Source: Leptodactylus fallax
Taxonomy: Eukaryota; Chordata; Amphibia; Anura; Leptodactylidae
DNA length: 64,000 bases
Direction: 5' to 3'
Assembly: GCA_947044405.1 (NCBI GenBank)
Contig: CAMRHE010000459.1
Span: forward strand, 1,008,501 to 1,072,500
The position numbers and the translations under genes are program-made. The first letter of the stretch is position 1. Every line of letters starts with the position of its first letter. Positions 1 through 11,259 of the stretch are shown here, piece by piece. The notes below the pieces were generated by a model that saw only the letters and a list, made by a program, of their open reading frames with translations, did not search any database and was not told where the DNA came from.

Positions 1-3000
1 GGTAAGAGATGATACTAGTGGTGGAGATGGTGGCGGGGTAGGAGATGATACTAATGGTGGAGGAGATGGTGGTGGTAGGGTAGGAGATGATACTAGTGGT
101 GGAGAGATGGTGTGGGGTAGGAGAAGATACTAGTGGTGGAGGAGATGGTGGAGGGGTAGGAGATGATACTAATGGTGGAGGAGATGGTGGTGGTGAGGTA
201 AGAGATGATACTAGTGGTGGAGGAGATGGTGGCGGGGTAGGAGATGATACTAATGGTGGAGAAGATGGTGGTGGTGGTGGGGTAGGAGATGATACTAGTG
301 GTGGAGGAGATGGTGGAGGGGTAGGAGATGATACTAATGGTGGAGGAGATGGTGGTGGTGGTGGGGTAGGAGATGATACTAGTGGTGGAGGAGATGTGGT
401 AGTGGGGTAGGAGATGATACTAGTGGTGGAGGAGATGGTGGTGGTGATGGGGTAGGAGATGATACTATGGTGGAGGAGATGGTGGTGGTGGGGTAGGAGA
501 TGATACTAGTGGTGGAGGAGATGGTGGTGGTGGTGTTGGAGATGATACTAGTGGTGGAGGAGATGGTGGAGGGGTAGGAGATGATACTAATGGTGGAGGA
601 GATGTGGTGGTGGTGGGGTAGGAGATGATACTAGTGGTGGAGGAGATGGTGGTAGTGGGGTAGGAGATGATACTAGTGGTGGAGGAGATGGTGGTGGTGA
701 TGGGGTAGGAGATGATACTAATGGTGGAGGAGATGGTGGTGGTGGGGTAGGAGATGATACTAGTGGTGGAGGAGATGGTGGTGGTGGTGCGGTTGGAGAT
801 GATACTAGTGGTGGAGGAGATGGTGGCGGGGTAGGAGATGATACTAATGGCGGAGGAGATGGTGGTGGTAGTGGGGTAGGAGATGATACTAGTGGTGGAG
901 GAGATGGTGGTGGTGGGGTAGGAGATGATACTAATGGTGGAGGAGCTGGTGGTGGTGGGGTAAGAGATGATACTAGTGGTGGAGGAGATAGTGGCGGGGT
1001 AGGAGATGATAGTAATGGTGGAGGAGATGGTGGTAGTGGGGTAGGAGATGATACTAGTGGTGGAGGAGATGGTGGTGGTGGGGTAGGAGATGATACTAGT
1101 GGTGGAGGAGATGGTGGTGGTGGTGGGGTAGGAGATGATACTAATGGTGGAGGAGATGGTGGTGGTGGGGTAAGAGATGATACTAATGGTGGAAGAGATG
1201 GTGGTGGGGTAGGAGATGATACTAATGGTGGAGGAGATGGTGGTGGTGGGGTAAGAGATGATACTAGTGGTGGAGGAGATGGTGGCGGGGTAGGAGATGA
1301 TACTAATGGTGGAGGAGATGGTGGTGGTAGGGTAGGAGATGATACTAGTGGTGGAGGAGATGGTGGGTAGGAGATGATACTAGTGGTGGAGGAGATGGTG
1401 GAGGGGTAGGAGATGATACTAATGGTGGAGGAGATGGTGGTGGTGAGGTAAGAGATGATACTAGTGGTGGAGGAGATGGTGCGGGGTAGGAGATGATACT
1501 AATGGTGGAGGAGATGGTGGTGGTGGTGGGGTAGGAGATGATACTAGTGGTGGAGGAGATGGTGGAGGGGTAGGAGATGATACTAATGGTGGAGGAGATG
1601 GTGGTGGTGGTGGTGGGGTAGGAGATGATACTAGTGGTGGAGGAGATGGTGGTAGTGGGGTAGGAGATGATACTAGTGGTGGAGGAGATGGTGGTGGTGA
1701 TGGGGTAGGAGATGATACTAATGGTGGAGGAGATGGTGGTGGTGGGGTAAGAGATGATACTAGTGGTGGAGGAGATGGTGGCAGGATAGGAGATGATAAT
1801 AATGGTGGAGGAGATGGTGGTGGTGGGGTAAGAGATGATACTAGTGGTGGAGGAGATGGTGGCGGGGTAGGAGATGATACTAATGGTGGAGGAGATGGTG
1901 GTGGTGGGGTAGGAGATGATACTAGTGGTGGAGGAGATGGTGGCGGGGTAGGAGATGATACTAATGGTGGAGGAGATGGTGGTGGTGGGGTAGGAGATGA
2001 TACTAGTGGTGGAGGAGATGGTGGCGGGGTAGGAGATGATACTAATGGTGGAGGAGATGGTGGTGGTAGTGGGGTAGGAGATGATACTAGTGGTGGAGGA
2101 GATGGAGGTGGGGTAAGAGATGATACTAATGGTGGAGGAGATGGTGGTGGTGGGGTAGGAGATGATACTAGTGGTGGAGGAGATGGTGGCAGGATAGGAG
2201 ATGATACTAATGGTGGAGGAGATGGTGGTGGTGGGGTAAGAGATGATACTAGTGGTGGAGGAGATGGTGGCAGGATAGGAGATGATACTAGTGGTGGAGG
2301 AGATGGTGGTGGTGGGGTAAGAGATGATACTAATGGTGGAGGAGATGTTGGTGGTGGGGTAAGAGATGATACTAATGGTGGAGGAGATGGTGGTGGTGGG
2401 GTAGGAGATGATACTAGTGGTGGAGGAGATGGTGGCGGGGTAGGAGATGATACTAATGGTGGAGGATATGGTGGTGGTGGGGTAGGAGATGATACTAATG
2501 GTGGAGGAGATGGTGGTGGTGGGGTAGGAGATGATACTAGTGGTGGAGGAGATGGTGCGGGGTAGGAGATGATACTAATGGTGGAGGAGATGGTGGTGGT
2601 AGTGGGTAGGAGATGATACTAGTGGTGGAGGAGATAGTGGTGGTGGGTAGGAGATGATACTAATGGTGAGGAGATGATGGGGTGGGTAGGAGATGATACT
2701 AGTGGTGAGGAGATAGTGCGGGAGGAGATGATAGTAGTGGTGGAGGAGATGGTGGTAGTGGGGTAGGAGATGATACTAGTGTGGAGGAGATGTGGTGGTG
2801 GGGTAGGAGATGATACTAGTGGTGGAGGAGATGGTGGTGGTGGTGGGGTAGGAGATGATACTAATGGTGGAGGAGATGGTGGTGGTGGGGTAGAGATGAT
2901 ACTAATGGTGGAAGAGATGGTGGTGGGGTAGGAGATGATACTAATGTGGAAGAGATGGTGGTGGTGGGTAGAGATGATACTAGTGGTGGAGGAGATGGTG

Positions 3001-6000
3001 GCGGGGTAGGAGATGATACTAATGGTGGAGGAGATGGTGGTGGTAGGGTAGGAGATGATACTAGTGGTGGAGGAGATGGTGGTGGGGTAGGAGATGATAC
3101 TAGTGGTGGAGGAGATGGTGGAGGGGTAGGAGATGATACTAATGGTGGAGGAGATGGTGGTGGTGGGGTAAGAGATGATACTAGTGGTGGAGGAGATGGT
3201 GGGGTAGGAGATGATACTAATGGTGGAGAGATGTGGTGGTGGTGGGGTAGGAGATGATACTAGTGGTGGAGGAGATGGTGGAGGGGTAGGAGATGATACT
3301 AATGGTGGAGGAGATGGTGGTGGTGGTGGGGTAGGAGATGATACTAGTGGTGGAGGAGATGGTGGTATGGGGTAGGAGATGATACTAGTGGTGGAGGAGA
3401 TGGTGGTGGTGTGGGGTAGGAGATGATACTAATGTGAGGAGATGGTGGTGGTGGGGTAGGAGATGATACTAGTGGGAGGAGAGGTGGTGGTGGTGCGGTT
3501 GGAGATGATACTAGTGGTGGAGGAGATGGTGGAGGGGTAGGAGATGATACTAATGGTGGAGGAGATGGTGGTGGTGGTGGGGTAGGAGATGATACTAGTG
3601 GTGGAGGAGATGGTGGTAGTGGGGTAGGAGATGATACTAGTGGTGGAGGAGATGGTGGTGGTGATGGGGTAGGAGATGATACTAATGGTGGAGGAGATGG
3701 TGGTGGTGGGGTAGGAGATGATACTAGTGGTGGAGGAGATGGTGGTGGTGGTGCGGTTGGAGATGATACTAGTGGTGGAGGAGATGGTGGCGGGGTAGGA
3801 GATGATACTAATGGCGGAGGAGATGGTGGTGGTAGTGGGGTAGGAGATGATACTAGTGGTGGAGGAGATGTGGTGGTGGGGTAGGAGATGATACTAATGG
3901 TGGAGGATGGTGTGGTGGGGTAAGAGATGATACTAGTGGTGGAGGAGATAGTGCGGGTAGGAGATGATAGTAATGTGGAGGAGATGGTGGTAGTGGGGTA
4001 GGAGATGATACTAGTGGTGGAGGAGATGGTGGTGGTGGGGTAGGAGATGATACTAGTGGTGGAGGAGATGGTGGTGGTGGTGGGGTAGGAGATGATACTA
4101 ATGGTGGAGGAGATGGTGGTGGTGGGGTAAGAGATGATACTAATGGTGGAAGAGATGGTGGTGGGGTAGGAGATGATACTAATGGTGGAGGAGATGGTGG
4201 TGGTGGGGTAAGAGATGATACTAGTGGTGGAGGAGATGGTGGCGGGGTAGGAGATGATACTAATGGTGGAGGAGATGGTGGTGGTAGGGTAGGAGATGAT
4301 ACTAGTGGTGGAGGAGATGGTGGGGTAGGAGATGATACTAGTGGTGGAGGAGATGGTGGAGGGGTAGGAGATGATACTAATGGTGGAGGAGATGGTGGTG
4401 GTGAGGTAAGAGATGATACTAGTGGTGGAGGAGATGGTGCGGGGTAGGAGATGATACTAATGGTGGAGGAGATGGTGGTGGTGGTGGGGTAGGAGATGAT
4501 ACTAGTGGTGGAGGAGATGGTGGAGGGGTAGGAGATGATACTAATGGTGGAGGAGATGGTGGTGGTGGTGGTGGGGTAGGAGATGATACTAGTGGTGGAG
4601 GAGATGGTGGTAGTGGGGTAGGAGATTATACTAGTGGTGGAGGAGATGGTGGTGGTGATGGGGTAGGAGATGATACTAATGGTGGAGGAGATGGTGGTGG
4701 TGGGGTAAGAGATGATACTAGTGGTGGAGGAGATGGTGGCAGGATAGGAGATGATACTAATGGTGGAGGAGATGGTGGTGGTGGGGTAAGAGATGATACT
4801 AGTGGTGGAGGAGATGGTGGCGGGGTAGGAGATGATACTAATGGTGGAGGAGATGGTGGTGGTGGGGTAGGAGATGATACTAGTGGTGGAGGAGATGGTG
4901 GCGGGGTAGGAGATGATACTAATGGTGGAGGAGATGGTGGTGGTGGGGTAGGAGATGATACTAGTGGTGGAGGAGATGGTGGCGGGGTAGGAGATGATAC
5001 TAATGGTGGAGGAGATGGTGGTGGTAGTGGGGTAGGAGATGATACTAGTGGTGGAGGAGATGGAGGTGGGGTAAGAGATGATACTAATGGTGGAGGAGAT
5101 GGTGGTGGTGGGGTAGGAGATGATACTAGTGGTGGAGGAGATGGTGGCAGGATAGGAGATGATACTAATGGTGGAGGAGATGGTGGTGGTGGGGTAAGAG
5201 ATGATACTAGTGGTGGAGGAGATGGTGGCAGGATAGGAGATGATACTAGTGGTGGAGGAGATGGTGGTGGTGGGGTAAGAGATGATACTAATGGTGGAGG
5301 AGATGTTGGTGGTGGGGTAAGAGATGATACTAATGGTGGAGGAGATGGTGGTGGTGGGGTAGGAGATGATACTAGTGGTGGAGGAGATGGTGGCGGGGTA
5401 GGAGATGATACTAATGGTGGAGGATATGGTGGTGGTGGGGTAGGAGATGATACTAATGGTGGAGGAGATGGTGGTGGTGGGGTAGGAGATGATACTAGTG
5501 GTGGAGGAGATGGTGGCGGGGTAGGAGATGATACTAATGGTGGAGGATATGGTGGTGGTGGGGTAGGAGATGATACTAGTGGTGGAGGAGATGGTGGCGG
5601 GGTAGGAGATGATACTAGTGGTGGAGGAGATGGTGGCGGGGTAGGAGATGATACTAATGGTGGAGGAGATGGTGGTGGTGGGGTAGGAGATGATACTAGT
5701 GGTGGAGGAGATGGTGGCGGGGTAGGAGATGATACTAATGGTGGAGGATATGGTGGTGGTGGGGTAGGAGATGATACTAGTGGTGGAGGAGATGGTGGCG
5801 GGGTAGGAGATGATACTAGTGGTGGAGGAGATGGTGGTGGTGGGGTAGGAGATGATACTAATGGTGGAGGAGATGGTGGCGGGGTAGGAGATGATACTAA
5901 TGGTGGAGGATATGGTGGTGGTGGGGTAGGAGATGATACTAATGGTGGAGGAGATGGTGGTGGTGGGGTAGGAGATGATACTAGTGGTGGAGGAGATGGT

Positions 6001-6180
6001 GGCGGGGTAGGAGATGATACTAATGGTGGAGGATATGGTGGTGGTCGGGTAGGAGATGATACTAGTGGTGGAGGAGATGGTGGCGGGGTAGGAGATGATA
6101 CTAATGGTGGAGGAGATGGTGGCGGGGTAGGAGATGATACTATTGGTGGAGGAGATTACAGTAATGGTGCTGGTGGAGGA
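1..6180. repeat. Minisatellite array, G-rich on + (about 36-45 bp units)
   Basis: Tandem copies built on 'ggagatgatactagtggtgg' alternating with an 'actaatggtgg' version, separated by variable (ggt)n and 'ggcgggg' spacers. The array fills the first 6.2 kb, begins outside the window and ends about 100 bp before a SAP25 exon acceptor, so it lies in a SAP25 intron and is transcribed as a G-rich RNA. The opposite strand lacks stops across much of 3853-6249, giving a false Ser/Thr/Ile/Pro ORF. A stretch from about 780 to 2550 recurs with few changes at about 3740-5500 (offset near 2.96 kb). Single-G dropouts cluster at 2560-2960, 3160-3500 and 3860-3975. Confidence 0.95.
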
Positions 6181-6285
6181 AATAATGTTGTGGTCAGAGA
6201 TGATATTGGCAGTGATGGTTGTTGATAGGGCAGTGATGACCATCCCCACGTTTCAATGATGATGACGACTTCTGCTTCCTTCTAG

Positions 6286-6417
6286 TTTCGGACACGACCC
6301 CCTGGCCTACCCTCACGTCTCGCGTTCTCTTTCATCCCACGTTTGAGGATTATTACACCGCGGTCGCCATTCAGCAGAACCTGGAGACACGGGAGATGCA
6401 GCTGAGGAGGGAGGAAG
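6286..6417 (+). CDS. SAP25: SAP25 internal exon a
   Basis: Acceptor 'cttccttctag' ends at 6285; donor 'gaag|gtaact' follows 6417. It encodes about 43 residues including HPTFEDYYTAVAIQQNLE. It enters with two bases of a split codon, so a further coding exon must lie upstream. Confidence 0.8.
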
Positions 6418-9400
6418 GTAACTGTTAAGTCTCACTCCCCAGGGGGCGCCACCTGCGGCCTCACTGCTGCCTCCATCTCCTGGTGAAATGTCTTGAAGGG
6501 CTGGTTGGGTTGTCTGTAGATTCTAATCAGTGTGAGAAGTTCTGTGATTTCTGTTTGTTGTCCCTGAATGGAAACTACCATTATCCTGACAACTGCTGAG
6601 GGTTTGTGACAGTGTATCAGTGTAGACTGCCCCCTGTGAGAAAAGCTCATACCTGCACTGATACACTGTGACAAACCTTCAGCCATGTGACTAGCGAGGT
6701 GTGCACACTATTGGATGGCTGCTGTCATGTGATTGTCTTAGTTTTTTTTTTTAAACAACAAATCACGTGACAATAGTTGTGGTTGACTCCACCCAGAGAA
6801 GTAGCTCCTCCCACTGTATGTTCATGTGATGCACCACAAGGGACTGCACTACAATCACCATTATCCTCCTTCCACCAGGAATCACTGCAAACTCCGGAGA
6901 ATATTTCTACACCGATCCCTTATTGTCACCGGGACAACGGGTGTATAACTGCCTGACACCCGAGAGTCTGAAGGTAAGTGTCACCCTGCAGGGGGTGGGG
7001 CAGGCTCATAGCTCCTCCTGTCTGTATCACCCTGCAGGGGGCGGGGCAGGCTCATAGCTCCTCCTGTCTGTATCACCCTGCAGGGGGCGGGGCAGGCTCA
7101 TAGCTCCTCCTGTCTGTATCACCCTTCAGGGGGCGGGACAGGCTCATAGCTCCTTCTGTCTGTATCACCCTGCAGGGGGCGGGGCAGGCTCATAGCTATA
7201 TCCTGTCTGTATCACCCTGCAGGGGGCGGGGCAAGCTCATAGCTCCTCTTGTCTGTATCACCCTGCAGGGGGCGGGGCAGGCTCATAGCTCCTCCTGTCT
7301 GTATCACCCTGCAGGGGGCGGGGCAGGATCATAGCTCCTCCTGTCTGTATCACCCTGCAGGAGGCGGGGCAGGGTCATAGCTCCTCCTGTCTGTATCACC
7401 CTGCAGGAGGCGGGGCAGGCTCATAGCTCCTCCTGTCTGTATCACCCTGCAGGGGGCGGGGCAGGCTCATAGCTCCTCTTGTCTGTATCACCCTGCAGGG
7501 GGCGGGGCAGGCTCATAGCTCCTCCTGTCTGTATCAACCTGCAGGGGGCGGGGCAGGCTCCTAGCTCCTCCTGTCTGTATCACCCTGCAGGGGGCGGGGC
7601 AGGCTCATAGCTCCTCCTGTCTGTATCACCCTGCAGGAGGCGGGGCAGGCTCCTAGCTCCTCCTGTCTGTATCACCCTGCAGGGGGCGGGGCAGGCTCAT
7701 AGCTCCTCCTGTCTGTATCACCCTGCAGGAGGCGGGGCAGGCTCATAGCTCCTCTTGTCTGTATCACCCTGCAGGGGGCGGGGCAGGCTCCTAGCTATAT
7801 CCTGTCTGTATCACCCTGCAGGGGGCGGGGCAGGCTCAAAGCTATATCCTGTCTGTATCACCCTGCAGGGGGCGGGGCCGGCTCATAGCTCCTCCTGTCT
7901 GTATCACCCTGCAGGGGGCGGGGCAGGCTCAAAGCTATATCCTGTCTGTATCACCCTGCAGGGGGCGGGGCAGGCTCATAGCTCATTCTGTCTGTATCAC
8001 CCTGCAGGGGGCGGGGCAGACTCATAGCTCCTCCTGTCTGTATCACCCTGCAGGGGGCGGGGCAGGCTCATAGCTCCTCCTGTCTGTATCACCCTGCAGG
8101 GGGCGGGGCAGGCTCATAGCTCCTCCTGTCTGTATCACCCTTCAGGGGGCGGGACAGGCTCATAGCTCCTTCTGTCTGTATCACCCTGCAGGGGGCGGGG
8201 GCAGGCTCATAGCTATATCCTGTCTGTATCACCCTGCAGGGGGCGGGGCAAGCTCATAGCTCCTCCTGTCTGTATCACCCTGCAGGGGGCGGGGCAGGCT
8301 CATAGCTCCTCCTGTCTGTATCACCCTGCAGGGGGCGGGGCAGGATCATAGCTCCTCCTGTCTGTATCACCCTGCAGGAGGCGGGGCAGGGTCATAGCTC
8401 CTCCTGTCTGTATCACCCTGCAGGGGGCGGGGCAGGCTCATAGCTATATCCTGTCTGTATCACCCTGCAGGGGGCGGGGCAGGCTCATAGCTATATCCTG
8501 TCTGTATCACCCTGCAGGGGGCGGGGCAAGCTCATAGCTATATCCTGTCTGTATCACCCTGCAGGAGGCGGGGCAGGCTCATAGCTCCTCCTGTCTGTAT
8601 CACCCTGCAGGGGGCGGGGCAGGCTCATAGCTATATCCTGTCTGTATCACCCTGCAGGAGGCGGGGCAGGCTCATAGCTCCTCCTGTCTGTATCACCCTG
8701 CAGGGGGCGGGGCAGGCTCATAGCTATATCCTGTCTGTATCACCCTGCAGGAGGCGGGGGCAGGCTCATAGCTCCTCCTGTCTGTATCACCCTGCAGGGG
8801 GCGGGGCAGGGTCATAGCTATATCCTGTCTGTATCACCCTGCAGGAGGCGGGGCAGGCTCATAGCTCCTTCTGTCTGTATCACCATGCAGGGGGCGGGGC
8901 AGGGTCATAGCTCCTCCTGTCTGTATCACCCTGCAGGAGGCGGGGCAGGGTCATAGCTCCTTCTGTCTGTATCACCCTGCAGGGGGCGGGGCAGGCTCAT
9001 AGCTCCTCCTGTCTGTATCACCCTGCAGGGGGCGGGGCAGGCTCATAGCTCCTCCTGTCTGTATCACCCTGCAGGGGGAGGGGCAGGCTCATAGCTCCTG
9101 CTGTCTGTATCACCCTGCAGGGGGCGGGGCAGGCTCCTAGTACCTTCTGTCTGTATCACCCTGCAGGGGGCGGGGCAGGCTCATAGCTCCTCCTGTCTGT
9201 ATCACCCTGCAGGAGGCGGGGCAGGCTCATAGCTCCTCCTGTCTGTATCACCCTGCAGGAGGCGGGGCAGGCTCATAGCTCCTTCTGTCTGTATCACCCT
9301 GCAGGGGGCGGGCAGGCTCATAGCTCCTCCTGTGCGGGGCGGGGTACTGATGATGTCTTCTCATTGCAGGTGTTTTGCAACTTCCGTCTTCAGACTCCGC

Positions 9401-9648
9401 CTCCCATCATGTCTTCCTTTGTATTTCCCTCCAGCTATGAGGAGGATCCTATGAGTAATGAGGTAGAAGATTTGGAGGACCCGTCAGATATTGGGGGATC
9501 AGTGGACGCTCCTCCCTTACAACCTGAATGTCCTCCCCTGTTTGCCCCTGCGGATCTTCTTGCCCTCAGTCGAGGTCCTTACACCACGCTGGAGCTGGAG
9601 GCGGCTGGCGCCCTCTTGTGTTTATCCGCCTTTGCCCTGTGGACATGA
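6286..9648 (+). CDS. SAP25: SAP25, SIN3A-associated protein 25 (3' part; exons 6286-6417, 6879-6973, 9370-9648)
   Basis: SAP25 is a small nuclear subunit of the SIN3/HDAC corepressor that binds the PAH1 domain of SIN3A. Three exons join in frame: the first ends one base into a codon, the second supplies two and ends in phase 0, and the third runs to TGA at 9646. The visible product is about 167 residues. Matches to mammalian SAP25 that I recognise are SRVLFHPTFEDYY, then DPLLSPGQRV, then LQTPPPIMSS, and a C-terminal amphipathic stretch LELEAAGALLCLSAF that lines up with the SIN3-interaction helix. Mammalian SAP25 is about 200 residues, so only the N terminus is missing, upstream of the intronic array and outside the window. 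SAP25 sits next to Irs3 in mouse, as here. Splice sites are GT/AG throughout. Identification is from remembered family sequence, not a search. Confidence 0.85.
6595..6683. repeat. Foldback hairpin in SAP25 intron, possible MITE remnant
   Basis: Arms 6595-6622 and 6656-6683 are inverted copies matching at 26 of 28 positions (left arm starts 'gctgagggtttgtgacagtg'), with a 33 bp spacer. It lies between two SAP25 exons. No target-site duplication was established, so its origin as a transposon is inference. Confidence 0.6.
6879..6973 (+). CDS. SAP25: SAP25 internal exon b
   Basis: Acceptor 'cctccttccaccag' ends at 6878; donor 'aag|gtaagt' is a strong consensus site. It encodes ITANSGEYFYTDPLLSPG and on to PESLK, ending in phase 0. 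DPLL.(P)GQRV is the best conserved block with mammalian SAP25. Confidence 0.85.
6980..9335. repeat. Minisatellite of about 46 bp unit in the last SAP25 intron, about 50 copies
   Basis: The unit reads 'caccctgcagggggcggggc' followed by 'aggctcatagctcctcctgt' and 'ctgtat'. It starts within ten bases of the splice donor at 6974 and runs to about 35 bp before the real acceptor at 9369. Variants replace 'ctcctcc' by 'ctatatc'. Every unit carries a pyrimidine-rich run followed by 'caccctgcag|g', which resembles a 3' splice site on the sense strand of SAP25. Confidence 0.95.
9370..9648 (+). CDS. SAP25: SAP25 terminal coding exon
   Basis: Acceptor 'gtcttctcattgcag' ends at 9369. 92 codons then TGA. 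It encodes TPPPIMSS, an acidic linker, and the hydrophobic C-terminal helix ending in FALWT. Confidence 0.85.
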   Translation: MFCNFRLQTPPPIMSSFVFPSSYEEDPMSNEVEDLEDPSDIGGSVDAPPLQPECPPLFAPADLLALSRGPYTTLELEAAGALLCLSAFALWT

Positions 9649-9820
9649 GAGCATCGGCTCCGCCCACTTGTATTTGTAGCTTGTTTTTATGTTCCTGGTA
9701 CTTCATCCCTGCAGCTCTCTCTCCTGGACAGTAGGTGGGGCTGATACTGTATGACATTAGGCCACAGCGCCCCCTGCCGGTGGGGAGGAAGATAATGATG
9801 GAGGAAACAAGAACCACCAA

Positions 9821-9826
9821 AATAAA
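9821..9826 (+). promoter_or_regulatory. Poly(A) signal AATAAA for SAP25
   Basis: AATAAA lies 173 bp after the SAP25 stop codon, preceded by an ordinary 3' UTR. This is the only canonical signal in the first few hundred bases after the stop. Confidence 0.7.
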
Positions 9827-10079
9827 ATCCTGTCTGAGACGTCTTCTCTGCGGTGGTGATATCTCAAATATTATATAACGTGCAGATCCTGAGGAGGAGA
9901 CAGGACAGCCCCATCCCACACTCCCTGGAGAAGACGGCACTATATATAGTAGGGTATAGTACACATAATTACAGATATATGTACAGAGACAACATGGCAG
10001 GGCGGGGAGGGGAGAACTGCAGGACAAGAGCCAGAGGGTGGTAAAGGGAAGCAACACAGGCAGGAGATACAGGATCTGA

Positions 10080-11258
10080 GCGGTTGTCACTGCCCCGCCC
10101 CCTGTTACTGACATCACTGATATAATATAATGACATGTGATCAGACATGAGATCCGCACACCTTATACTACAGTACAGCTATTCATCTATTACTACTGAC
10201 ACCCAGCTGTATATATCATGTGTGAGAGGTTGTCACAGCCCCGCCCCCTGTTACTGACATCACTGATATAATATAATGACATGTGATCAGACATGAGATC
10301 CGCACACCTTATACTACAGTACAGCTATTCATCTATTACTACTGACAACCAGCTGTATATATCATGTGTGAGAGGTTGTCACAGCCCCGCCCCCTGTTAC
10401 TGACATCACTGATATAATGACATGTGATCAGACATGAGATCCACACACCTTATACTACAGTACAGCTATTCATCTATTACTACTGACAACCAGCTGTATA
10501 TATCATGTCTGAGAGGTTGTCACAGCCCCGCCTCCTGTTACTGACATCACTGATATAATGACATGTGATCAGACATGAGATCCGCACACCTTATACTACA
10601 GTACAGCTATTCATCTATTACTACTGACACCCAGCTGTATATATCATGTCTGAGAGGTTGTCACAGCCCCGCCTCCTGTTACTGACATCACTGATATAAT
10701 GACATGTGATCAGACATGAGATCCGCACACCTTATACTACAGTACAGCTATTCATCTATTACTACTGACAACCAGCCTGTATATATCATGTCTGAGAGGT
10801 TGTCACAGCCCCGCCCCCTTTTTGTGATCACTGTTATAATAAGATGTGTGCGGAGAGAAGAGCGCCCCCCTTATTATAAAATACAACAATTCATTTTATA
10901 TAAATGAAAACCAACCGATTTTAATATATGGTGGGGGTGTCCCCGGCCCCCCGCCCCCTGTTACTGACATCACTGATATAATATAATGACATGTGATCAG
11001 ACATGAGATCCGCACACCTTATACTACAGTACAGCTATTCATCTATTACTACTGACACCCAGCTGTATATATCATGTGTGAGAGGTTGTCACAGCCCCGC
11101 CCCCTGTTACTGACATCACTGATATAATATAATGACATGTGATCAGACATGAGATCCGCACACCTTATACTACAGTACAGCTATTCATCTATTACTACTG
11201 ACACCCAGCTGTATATATCATGTGTGAGAGGTTGTCACAGCCCCGCCCCCTTCTAACA
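10080..11258. repeat. Tandem array of 141-147 bp units, about 8 copies
   Basis: Units start 'gttgtcacagccccgccccc' and include 'acatgtgatcagacatgaga' and 'cagctattcatctattacta'. Starts are near 10083, 10230, 10375, 10517, 10659, 10800, 11085 and 11232, with a changed copy between 10800 and 10955. It lies downstream of the SAP25 poly(A) signal. Confidence 0.95.
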
Positions 11259-11259
11259 C

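Noticed and set aside
3853..6249. 798-codon Ser/Thr/Ile/Tyr/Pro repeat ORF on -
   Set aside because: Product of the intronic minisatellite, antisense to SAP25; the frame shifts wherever unit length changes.
6980..9335. Regular repeats resembling a CRISPR array
   Set aside because: Units are head-to-tail with no unique spacers, in a vertebrate intron with no cas genes.
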